Notes under the pieces: generated by a model | What the model was told of the DNA's origin: nothing | Database searches by the model: none | The model's input: only the letters and a program-made list of their open reading frames with translations | Shown: in pieces, positions 1-5,742 of the stretch | Numbering within the stretch: position 1 is the first letter of the stretch | How the letters are laid out: the number at the start of each line of letters is the position of its first letter | Program-made: the position numbers and the translations under genes | Origin: Phycisphaerae bacterium | Lineage (GTDB): Bacteria; Planctomycetota; Phycisphaerae; UBA1845; UTPLA1 | Length of the DNA stretch: 10,396 nucleotides | Direction: 5' to 3' | NCBI GenBank assembly: GCA_016935885.1 | Contig: JAFGQA010000324.1 | Coordinates: forward strand, 1-10,396

Positions 1-86
1 GAATCCCTTCTCGGTCCTGAAGCCGGTGCCGAGAAAGGATTCTCGGCAGAGCGTACAGTCGTTCTATTCGTGAAACGCCGTACTAG
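1..86. mobile_element. Right part of a MITE-like palindromic element (copy A, cut by window edge)
   Basis: These 86 bases match 5657-5742 with only two differences, both C/T (positions 7 and 69). The segment holds one full 18-bp arm (29-46, beginning CCGAGAAAGG), most of the opposing arm (1-14), and the 17-base terminal repeat at 70-86 (GTGAAACGCCGTACTAG). The left terminal repeat lies outside the window. There is no room for a transposase, so this would be a non-autonomous, probably mobile repeat. A second inverted motif at its end (GTACTA 80-85, TAGTAC 94-99) joins it to the next structured block. Confidence 0.7.
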
Positions 87-98
87 GCGGGGGTAGTA

Positions 99-178
99 CC
101 GAGCCCCAAGCGCCAGCGCGGGGTCTTCGTGGGCGAAGCGTCGACGCTCAGGCCCACTCGCTCGCGCTCGGGGCTCGG
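99..178. repeat. Nested long hairpin, intergenic palindromic repeat
   Basis: A 15-base arm at 99-113 (CCGAGCCCCAAGCGC) pairs with 164-178 (GCGCTCGGGGCTCGG) with one G:T-type mismatch. Inside are nested pairings: GTGGGC 129-134 with GCCCAC 152-157, CTTCG 125-129 with CGAAG 134-138, and the 12-bp perfect palindrome AGCGTCGACGCT at 138-149. No reading frame here looks protein-like. It resembles a REP-type intergenic palindrome, but no second copy is present in the window, so the family assignment is open. Confidence 0.5.
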
Positions 179-184
179 ATTCGC

Positions 185-292
185 GGGTGGCACTGGCAGC
201 TTGTCTGCCAGTGTGGATGCTCCACGCGCCCACCAGGTGGACCGCACGGGCGGACAAGCCTGCCTGTCGGCAGACAGGCCGCCCGTGGTACC
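185..292 (+). repeat. Two-hairpin intergenic repeat, copy 1 (GGGTGGCAC...GTGGTACCC)
   Basis: Positions 185-231 match the reverse complement of 2107-2153 at 43 of 47 bases, and weaker similarity continues to about 258. The first hairpin is a 9-bp stem CACTGGCAG (191-199) / CTGCCAGTG (205-213). The second has an outer stem ACGGGCGG (246-253) / CCGCCCGT (279-286) and an inner stem CCTGTC (263-268) / GACAGG (273-278). The unit starts with GTGGCAC and ends with GTGGTAC, a degenerate version of the inverted ends seen at 2048-2152. Open frames across it are Pro/Arg/Ser-rich shadows. Confidence 0.6.
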
Positions 293-647
293 CAGAATCG
301 AATGCCGCCGGAAGTGTCGCGGACCCACAGTGTGGCGACTGGACCTGGGCAGCCGGGAAGCGAGTGCTAAGCTCGTGGGAACAGGTCCGTCATGGGCCGG
401 CGCGTCCGGTCCGCGCGGCTGCACGGCTGCGCAAGGAGGAGAAGGCGATCAGCAGGTTCGCGAAGGCTCGCGGGCGGGGCTTTGCAGTATTGGTAACTGC
501 ATGGCGTCCGATAAACGCTAAAGAGAACAATGCTGGGAAGCCGAATTACGAATTATCGGAATGATGCGATTCCAGGACGCACGGCGATCGGTCAGGGAGC
601 GTCCGGGGTCAGGGAGCGCTTTCGGCTTGTTCTGAAGGATCAAGGAA
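293..647. other. Gene-free leader region upstream of the ParA-CBM48 gene
   Basis: No convincing gene is present. The plus-strand frame 187-564 runs through the repeats and has no supported start. The stretch at 500-560 is more AT-rich than its surroundings and includes an imperfect palindrome around 541-559 (CCGA...TCGG flanking ATTACGAATTA), which could be an operator or part of a promoter. I could not match a -35/-10 pair with proper spacing. The ribosome binding site of the downstream gene, GAAGGA, lies at 634-639. Confidence 0.4.
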
Positions 648-1973
648 ATGAGGATTATCACTGTTGCGAATCAGAAGGGCGGGTGCGGAAAGACTACGGT
701 CGTCATCAACCTGGCAGCTTGCCTCGCCCGCGAGGGTCAGCGCACGCTCGCCGTCGATCTGGACCCGCAGGGGCACTGCGCGCTGGGCCTGGCGGTTCCC
801 GAGGAGCAGATCGAGGTCAGCATTGCGGATGTCCTGCTCGCGAACCCTGTCGAGCAGCCGCCCGATCTGTCTAGGGTGATCTGGCAAATCTCGAGCAATT
901 ATGACTTGATACCTTCCAGATTGGACTTGTGCGCGTTGGAGCAGCGGCTGGCAGGGGTCCCGGACCGAGAGACCCGCCTGCGGGCCGCGCTGGATACGGT
1001 CGCGGACAAGTACGATCTCATCCTGGTCGACACACCGCCCACGGTAGGCTTCCTGACCCAGAGCGCCCTCTATGCCGCGGACGAAGTGGTCGTGCCGGTT
1101 GACACTGGCTATTTCTCGCTCCACGGGCTGTCGAAGCAACTGGACACCATCCGCGAGGTGCGAGCCGCGTACGGGCGGCCTGTGACGGTCCGCATCCTGG
1201 CGAATCTGTACGACGTGCGGACGAAGTTGGGCCGCGAAATCCTGGCCGAGCTTCGCAAGCGGCACGGCGATGCGATGTTCACGAGTTTCATCAATTTCAA
1301 CACCAAGCTCAAGGAGAGTTGTAGCCTGGGCCAGCCCATCACGGAATACGACCCGGCGAGTAGCGGATGTCGTGATCTTGTCCGGTTGGCTCGGGAGGTG
1401 GTCTCGCTGGGTGCAGCGAAGCCGGTCATGGCACCAACCGGGGTGGCGGCACGTGCCGGCGTGACGGCGCCGACCAGGACGACGGTGCCAGCCGGGGCGC
1501 TGCCGCCCGTCGAGGCGGCCACCTCAGCGCGGTCTACGCGGGTGGAAGAAAGTCTCCTGCGACAAGCGGATGCACTGGCCGCTGATGCGGAGAAGCTGCT
1601 GGCCACGTCGCAGACGCTGCTGGGGCCGGGGCGGCCTATTCCGGTGGTGCAGTTGCCCCCGACGCCGCAGGAGACCGCGCGGAAGATCGAGATGATCTAC
1701 GGGCCGCAGCCGACGGGAGACGGGATGGTGTTCACAGTGCAGGTGGCTGGCGCGAGCAGGGTCCAGTTGGCCGGAGATTTCAACGATTGGAACCCCGACC
1801 TGGCGCCCATGCGGCGAATGCGCGAAGACGCGTATCAGATCCGGTTGCCGCTGACGCCTGGGCGATACCAGTATCGCTACGTCATCGACGGACGCTGGCG
1901 GAGGGATCCTGCGAACGATCGCGTTGAGGAGAATCCGTACGGCGAGTTGAATAGCGTCGTGGAGGTGGTGTAG
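648..1973 (+). CDS. ParA/MinD-family ATPase fused to a C-terminal CBM48/AMPK-beta-like glycogen-binding domain
   Basis: This is a 441-residue cytosolic P-loop ATPase. Residues 1-255 form a ParA/Soj-type fold: deviant Walker A KGGCGKTT at 10-17 with signature Lys10 and Lys15, DLDPQG at 37-42 (A' Asp39), and Walker B LILVDTPP at 124-131 (Asp128). There is no N-terminal helix-turn-helix. Residues 256-355 are an Ala/Pro/Thr-rich linker containing a helical stretch (about 299-323). Residues 358-441 resemble the AMPK-beta/CBM48 domain: GDFNDWNP (376-383), GRYQYRYVIDGRW (405-417), DP 420-421 and LNSVVEV (434-440). ParA proteins usually have about 250-300 residues, so the tail is an extra module. ATG 648 has GAAGGA eight bases upstream. 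No parB-like gene is adjacent. The ATPase assignment is firm, the CBM48 call is strong, and the cellular role is unknown; positioning of a glycogen-related cargo or polysaccharide sensing would be inference. Confidence 0.9.
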   Translation: MRIITVANQKGGCGKTTVVINLAACLAREGQRTLAVDLDPQGHCALGLAVPEEQIEVSIADVLLANPVEQPPDLSRVIWQISSNYDLIPSRLDLCALEQRLAGVPDRETRLRAALDTVADKYDLILVDTPPTVGFLTQSALYAADEVVVPVDTGYFSLHGLSKQLDTIREVRAAYGRPVTVRILANLYDVRTKLGREILAELRKRHGDAMFTSFINFNTKLKESCSLGQPITEYDPASSGCRDLVRLAREVVSLGAAKPVMAPTGVAARAGVTAPTRTTVPAGALPPVEAATSARSTRVEESLLRQADALAADAEKLLATSQTLLGPGRPIPVVQLPPTPQETARKIEMIYGPQPTGDGMVFTVQVAGASRVQLAGDFNDWNPDLAPMRRMREDAYQIRLPLTPGRYQYRYVIDGRWRRDPANDRVEENPYGELNSVVEVV

Positions 1974-2030
1974 CAGCCCGTGGTAAGAAGGAAAACAGCG
2001 GTTCGGAAACGCCGTTCCTGACCGTGAAAA

Positions 2031-2056
2031 CCACCGGCTTTGGCGCCGGTGCCACA
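2031..2056. repeat. 26-bp hairpin repeat CACCGG...CCGGTG, copy 1
   Basis: The 26 bases at 2031-2056 are identical to 8002-8027. They form a 6-bp stem CACCGG / CCGGTG around CTTTGGCG. On the minus strand the stem is followed by GTTTTC, so this copy could also help end transcription of the minus-strand methyltransferase gene. The other copy lacks a T-run, so termination is not the shared function. It lies in the convergent gap after the ParA-CBM48 stop. Confidence 0.6.
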
Positions 2057-2152
2057 GGTGGAGGAGAGCGTGAAGCGCTCTTGCCCGTCCGTGCGGTCTC
2101 TCCGGCGGGCGCGTGGGGCATACACACTGGCAGGCAAGCTGCCAGTGGCACC
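2048..2152 (-). repeat. Two-hairpin intergenic repeat, copy 2, with GGTGCCAC / GTGGCACC ends
   Basis: A 105-bp unit is bounded by exact 8-base inverted ends, GGTGCCAC (2048-2055) and GTGGCACC (2145-2152). In reverse orientation, 2107-2153 matches 185-231 at 43 of 47 positions, including the 9-bp CACTGGCAG / CTGCCAGTG stem. Similarity fades by about 2080. The second hairpin is different in sequence (AGAGCG / CGCTCT near 2067-2083) but occupies the same place as the second hairpin of copy 1. The two copies therefore flank the ParA-CBM48 gene in inverted orientation. The remaining bases of 1974-2177 contain no gene. Confidence 0.6.
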
Positions 2153-2177
2153 CGCCTAAACTGTCACGCACGCGTTT

Positions 2178-2786
2178 TCAGATGCACGGATCGCGGCGGT
2201 GGATCTTCGGGGCGACTGGGGCGAACTCGGGCCAGGCTTTCAGGTGCCTTGCGGCGGAGCGGTCGTCGATCAGGAGCCAGCCGCCGGGGTGGACGGCGGC
2301 GACGACGCGGGCCATGCCGGCGGGCGGGTCGTCCAGGCGACAGATGGTGTTGAAGGCGATTACGACGTCGGCGGTCGTCGGCAGGGGTTGGAAGGTGATG
2401 TCAAGGCAGTGGCACTCGGCTTGCGGCACGTCGCGGGCGACGGCGGCCAGGATGCGCTGCGAGCGGTCCACGACGATCAGGCGGTGGGGCATCGAGAGCG
2501 TCGATTCGATCTCGGCGGGTTCGAGGGATCGCAGGGGCATCGCCGGGATGCGACGGAGCACCTGGTCGGCGTAGCGGGCGGCGTCGCCGATCAGTCTGCG
2601 AGGTCTTGAGCGGTCTGTTCGGGCGCTATCGTTCAGCAGCCAGGCCGCCGCACGTGTAACGCCGCCGGGGCCGACCAGCATGACCGTGGGGTCGTGGGTT
2701 GCTTCGCGCAGGAGCAGGTCGTTGAGGCGTTGGAAGCAGGCCAGGTGGCGGTTGTGCCAGGAGGTTGATCCGACGGGGTCGAGCAC
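2178..2786 (-). CDS. Small class I SAM-dependent methyltransferase-like protein
   Basis: The 202-residue protein has the order of motifs expected of a class I (Rossmann-fold) methyltransferase. These are a glycine-rich loop VMLVGPGGVT at 35-44 (motif I), an acidic end of strand 2 in LIVVDRS (103-109, Asp107), CLDITFQPLP at 128-136, ADVVIAFNTICRLDDP at 139-154 (motif IV region), and HPGGWLLIDD at 166-175 (motif V region). Such proteins transfer a methyl group from S-adenosylmethionine; nothing here identifies the acceptor. The GTG start at 2786 is supported by GGAGGA (complement of 2791-2796) four bases upstream. It lies 167 bp downstream of the repeat-bearing lipoprotein on the same strand and is convergent with ParA-CBM48. 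The glycine loop reads GPGG rather than the commoner GxGxG, so loss of activity is possible. Confidence 0.75.
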   Translation of the reverse strand: MLDPVGSTSWHNRHLACFQRLNDLLLREATHDPTVMLVGPGGVTRAAAWLLNDSARTDRSRPRRLIGDAARYADQVLRRIPAMPLRSLEPAEIESTLSMPHRLIVVDRSQRILAAVARDVPQAECHCLDITFQPLPTTADVVIAFNTICRLDDPPAGMARVVAAVHPGGWLLIDDRSAARHLKAWPEFAPVAPKIHRRDPCI

Positions 2787-2953
2787 GGGCTCCTCCGGTC
2801 GTTCAAACCCGCCGCGACGACGTCAGTGACGAGCGTCCGCTCCGTATCGCGGCTGCCGCGCGGGCTGGAGCCTGCGACTCATGGCTCGCGTACAGGACCA
2901 AGTGGGCTGAGGCCCGCGGCTCTACTCGGTCATGGGCGCTCACGTTCGGTGGC
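2787..2953. other. Intergenic spacer with GC-rich inverted segments
   Basis: The 167 bases between the methyltransferase and the lipoprotein hold no supportable gene. GC-rich segments near 2850-2870 and 2910-2925 (GCCGCGCGGGCT and GGCCCGCGGC) are imperfectly complementary and could form a hairpin. The only feature with clear function is the strong ribosome binding site of the methyltransferase at 2791-2796 (minus strand). Confidence 0.35.
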
Positions 2954-4543
2954 TCAGGGGACAATCCTGAACTTCGCGACGTTGCTGTTGATCTTGCCGG
3001 CAAGGACGTCTTCGACTTCGACTTTGAGGACGTACTCGCCTGCCCCGAGGGTCTTCGGGATCATCAGCGGGCCGACGGTCAGGTAGAAGTCGCGGCGGCG
3101 CTGGCGGGCGATGTCTTCGATGTTGTCGTCGTGGGTGCTCCACAGTTCCTCGCCGGACTTCGTCAGGAGGCTTTGCCGGACGGAAAGGAGGGTGCGGTAC
3201 ATGCCCGACGGAGTCGTCTCACACCGGAAGTTGTCCACCTCGATATAGAGCAGGACGCGGTTCTTCTGCCCTCCCTGGAATTCCGCGGGCTCGATCGGCG
3301 TGTAGCGGCCGAATCCCTCGATCGCCGTGCATAGCACGACCTTGGGAACCATCAGGTCGGCACGAGCGCGAACGACGCTTCGCAGCTCTTCTATTCTCTC
3401 CAGTTGATGGTTCGCGTTCTCGGCCGGGTCGCGCCCGGGGCTCGATTGGGCGGCGATCAGGGCCTGGAAGTGGGCCTGAATCATCTCCTGGATCTCGGCG
3501 TTGCCGCCGTCAACGGGTGCCAGCGCCTTGTCTTCCTCGCCGTCAAGGAGGTACATCATCCGCAGCCTGTATTGATCCTCGATGTCGTCGGGTTCTTCTT
3601 CGACGCGGGCCTTGAACTCATCGAGACGTTGTTGGAACGTGTCCGTTTGGGCGCCGGCCGGCGTCGTGACGTTGGCACTTGGGCGTGTGTCCTCGGTGGC
3701 GCGCGGGGCCGCAGTGGATGGCTCGGGGCCGGCGGAGACTTCAATCTTGCTCAGCACGGGCGGCCTTGCCGGCGGTTCCGTGGAAGCCGGTACTTCGTCG
3801 GAGGTCCTGGATGCATCGCCCTTGTTGTCTGTGCGTACGTTCGCAGCGACATGAGGCATCTCGGCGGCACCATCGGCGGCCAAGGCGGATGGGGCGTTCG
3901 TCCGTTCGGTCGCCGGTCTGTGGGGCTCGGTGGAGGCGGCCCCGGGAAGCCCGGCCTGCGACGGTGCGGTATCATCGTCGCGAGCGGCGGGCACGGTGGG
4001 TTTCTCGCCCGCCGTGGCCGTGTCGATCTCCGGTTCCTCGAAAGCGGCGGGCGTGCGCGTGGCCGGTCGTTCGCTTGCGGCTGCGGTGCGGACGCTCGGC
4101 TCCTCGGTCGCGGCGGCGGTACGCACCTGCGGTTCCTCGCCCGCGGTGGCCGGGTGCACGGTCGGATCCGCACGCGTGTCTTCCGCGACGCTGCGGATGC
4201 GCCGGCGGCGATCCGGGCTCTGCTGGCGCCGGATCTTGGCGTTGATGCCGTCCAAGGCATACGTGTCCTGATCATCGTTTTCCATCTTCCTGGTGTACCG
4301 CTCGAGTTCCGCGTTAACCTCGCGTGCCTTGGGATCATCCGCTCTGTCGTCAGGCTTGGATTCGACCTTCACCGTCTTTGGCTGATGCGTTGGTCGATCC
4401 ACCCTGGCTTCCGGCTTTGTTTGTGTGTTCTTGGCGTCCTTGTTCCACCAATCCCTCCAGTCTGCCGAGGAGCAACCGGCAACAATGACGGCGGCGAGGA
4501 GCACCGCGAGACGGCGTTTTGAACGGACGGCGACGAGCTGCAT
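2954..4543 (-). CDS. Putative lipoprotein with low-complexity repeat linker and C-terminal beta-rich domain
   Basis: This 529-residue envelope protein has a basic, hydrophobic N-terminus (SKRRLAVLLAAVIVAGC) ending in a lipobox VAGC, with Cys24 as the expected lipid site. Residues 30-110 are charged. Residues 128-182 contain five 11-residue repeats. An Ala/Pro/Thr linker runs to about 300, a helical segment (QQRLDEFKARVEEEPDDIEDQYRLR region, about 304-370) follows, and the C-terminal 130 residues look beta-rich (VLLYIEVDNF, YVLKVEVEDV), probably an Ig-like sandwich. I do not recognise a named family. ATG 4543 is preferred over a start at 4609 because it places the signal peptide at the N-terminus, has AAAGGG nine bases upstream, and avoids overlapping holA. 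It lies 40 bp downstream of holA and is probably co-transcribed with it. A cell-surface structural or scaffold role is inference. Confidence 0.8.
   Translation of the reverse strand: MQLVAVRSKRRLAVLLAAVIVAGCSSADWRDWWNKDAKNTQTKPEARVDRPTHQPKTVKVESKPDDRADDPKAREVNAELERYTRKMENDDQDTYALDGINAKIRRQQSPDRRRRIRSVAEDTRADPTVHPATAGEEPQVRTAAATEEPSVRTAAASERPATRTPAAFEEPEIDTATAGEKPTVPAARDDDTAPSQAGLPGAASTEPHRPATERTNAPSALAADGAAEMPHVAANVRTDNKGDASRTSDEVPASTEPPARPPVLSKIEVSAGPEPSTAAPRATEDTRPSANVTTPAGAQTDTFQQRLDEFKARVEEEPDDIEDQYRLRMMYLLDGEEDKALAPVDGGNAEIQEMIQAHFQALIAAQSSPGRDPAENANHQLERIEELRSVVRARADLMVPKVVLCTAIEGFGRYTPIEPAEFQGGQKNRVLLYIEVDNFRCETTPSGMYRTLLSVRQSLLTKSGEELWSTHDDNIEDIARQRRRDFYLTVGPLMIPKTLGAGEYVLKVEVEDVLAGKINSNVAKFRIVP
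3998..4162 (-). repeat. Five tandem 33-bp (11-residue) coding repeats inside the lipoprotein
   Basis: Read on the minus strand, the units are TVHPATAGEEP, QVRTAAATEEP, SVRTAAASERP, ATRTPAAFEEP and EIDTATAGEKP, followed by a partial sixth (TVPAA). The conserved core is a small-residue run, then E-[ER/K]-P and a [VI/T]-x-[TP] start. Protein-level conservation is stronger than DNA identity, so the array is old or under selection. Such Pro/Glu/Thr-rich arrays often make extended spacers in surface lipoproteins. Confidence 0.75.
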
Positions 4544-4583
4544 GGTGAATTCCCTTTCAGCCGTTGCGGCGCCTGTGGGTCTG

Positions 4584-5579
4584 TTACGACGCCGCGCACA
4601 ATTGCACAATCAACTTCTCGACGGAGGAGCGCACGGTGCCCAGGCCGGTCTTGGCTCCCATGTCGATACGCAACAGTTGTACCAGATGATCCTGCCATTG
4701 GCGCAGGGAAAAACGGTCCAATTGGCGTTTCAGGCTCGGTGGATCCGTCCAGATGTTGGCCCGCTGGGCCGATTCGGCGACGGTCAGCCCCTGCGCTACC
4801 AGGCGTTTCGCATCGAGGAGCTTGCGGAAGCCAAACGCCAGGCCACCCACTGCCCGGTAAGGGGCGTCGCGGTCCGTGGCCAGGACCTGATCCCACAGCG
4901 CCAACGCGCCGGATGCGTCTCGTCGCGCGATGGCGTCCGTGATACCGAAGACTTTCTCCGCCCGCGAGGCGCCGACGAGGCTCTCGATGTCGGCCAGCCG
5001 AATGGCCGTCTGCGGGGCGACGAATGTGGCCAGCTTGGCCAGTTCCGTGTTCAGGAGCCCGAGTTGGTCGCCGACCAGGTCGATCAGCCGGTAGGCGGCG
5101 GCGGAATCCAGCCTGCATCGATGCGCCTGGTTCGCGCGGCGGGTGATCCACGCCGCCAGGTCCGCACGCCGCTTTGGCGGATGGCATGGGATGTTGCGTC
5201 CGATTTGCGCTGCCAGCTTGTAGATCTTCCAACGCGCATCCCACTTGTCGCAGACGAGAATGAGGCTGCCGGTCGGGCTGGGGGACAGCAGGTACTTCTC
5301 CAATGCGGCCCGATTCACGGTGACGAATCCGTCGGCATCTCGGACGCAAACCACGCGGACCGGCGCCAGCAGCGATGGCGTTCGGCATTCATCGAGGACT
5401 TCGGCCGAGGGGGCGGAGCGACCGTCAAACTCGACGTAGGCCATACTGTCGCGATCATCGCCAATGATGCCGCGGACGACTTCGCGCATCGCTTGCGTTC
5501 GCAGGAAGTCGTCACTGCCGAAGATCGCGTAGATCGGCAGGGGCCTTTCGTGTGATGCCGCTTTCGTCTCCACGACCAT
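4584..5579 (-). CDS. holA: DNA polymerase III subunit delta
   Basis: The 331-residue protein matches the delta subunit of the clamp-loader complex, which opens the beta sliding clamp and loads it on primed DNA. The N-terminal signature IYAIFGSDDFLRTQAMREV fits the usual Y-x-x-x-G-x-D-x-F-L pattern. The mid-protein segment SLILVCDKWDARWKIYKL corresponds to the family's L-V-x-x-x-x-x-D-x-R-x-K/x-K motif. The helical C-terminal half contains AEKVFGITDAI and VGGLAFGFRKLLDAKRL, the collar-domain region. Length is close to the normal 330-350. ATG 5579 has AAGG (complement of 5588-5591) eight bases upstream. An in-frame TTG two codons earlier at 5585 is too near that site. It is followed 40 bp later by a lipoprotein gene, and a 132-bp palindromic element separates it from the upstream TPR gene. 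Little room is left for a promoter outside that element. Confidence 0.92.
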   Translation of the reverse strand: MVVETKAASHERPLPIYAIFGSDDFLRTQAMREVVRGIIGDDRDSMAYVEFDGRSAPSAEVLDECRTPSLLAPVRVVCVRDADGFVTVNRAALEKYLLSPSPTGSLILVCDKWDARWKIYKLAAQIGRNIPCHPPKRRADLAAWITRRANQAHRCRLDSAAAYRLIDLVGDQLGLLNTELAKLATFVAPQTAIRLADIESLVGASRAEKVFGITDAIARRDASGALALWDQVLATDRDAPYRAVGGLAFGFRKLLDAKRLVAQGLTVAESAQRANIWTDPPSLKRQLDRFSLRQWQDHLVQLLRIDMGAKTGLGTVRSSVEKLIVQLCAAS

Positions 5580-5610
5580 TGACAAGACCTTCGGTCGTCA
5601 GTCCTCGGCA

Positions 5611-5742
5611 CTAGTACCGCGTTTCACAGGAAACGCGACTACGATTGCTGGACCGAGAATCCTTTCTCGGTCCTGAAGCCGGTGCCGAGAAAGGATTCTC
5701 GGCAGAGCGTACAGTCGTTCTATTTGTGAAACGCCGTACTAG
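5611..5742. mobile_element. Complete 132-bp MITE-like palindromic element (copy B)
   Basis: Terminal inverted repeats are CTAGTACCGCGTTTCAC (5611-5627) and GTGAAACGCCGTACTAG (5726-5742), 16 of 17 complementary. Inside are two 18-base arms, 5653-5670 (CCGAGAATCCTTTCTCGG) and 5685-5702, exact reverse complements of each other and each itself a 7-bp-stem hairpin. The left end also forms CGCGTTTC / GAAACGCG (5618-5637). Because CTAG is palindromic, a CTAG or TA target duplication at the ends cannot be told from the repeat itself. The 3' 86 bases match copy A at 1-86 with two differences. No coding capacity exists, so movement would need a transposase in trans. As RNA on the minus strand it would fold strongly and may influence holA expression. 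Confidence 0.75.

Noticed and set aside
1..292. CRISPR-like array
   Set aside because: The repeats are of different types, are palindromic, and lack regular spacers.
187..564. Possible small plus-strand gene
   Set aside because: The start lies in a hairpin repeat, no ribosome binding site precedes it, and composition is not protein-like except perhaps the last 45 residues.
609..1265. 218-residue minus-strand open frame
   Set aside because: Antisense to the ATPase half of the ParA-CBM48 gene; Arg/Gln-rich shadow composition.
648..1973. Plasmid partition locus
   Set aside because: No parB-like partner, parS-like sites, replication gene or iterons are visible, and the neighbourhood contains chromosomal holA.
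3998..4162. Tandem 33-bp repeats as a CRISPR or iteron array
   Set aside because: They are in frame within a coding gene and conserved at the protein level, with no spacers.
3404..4522. 372-residue plus-strand open frame, Gly/Arg-rich
   Set aside because: It is antisense to the lipoprotein gene, which has a clear signal peptide, lipobox and repeats; long antisense frames are common opposite Ala/Pro-rich GC-rich genes.
4544..4609. 22-residue N-terminal extension of the lipoprotein
   Set aside because: It would overlap the end of holA and bury the signal peptide; ATG 4543 has its own ribosome site.
4425..5555. 376-residue plus-strand open frame
   Set aside because: Antisense to holA, whose family signature is clear; the frame has no domain-like pattern or ribosome site.
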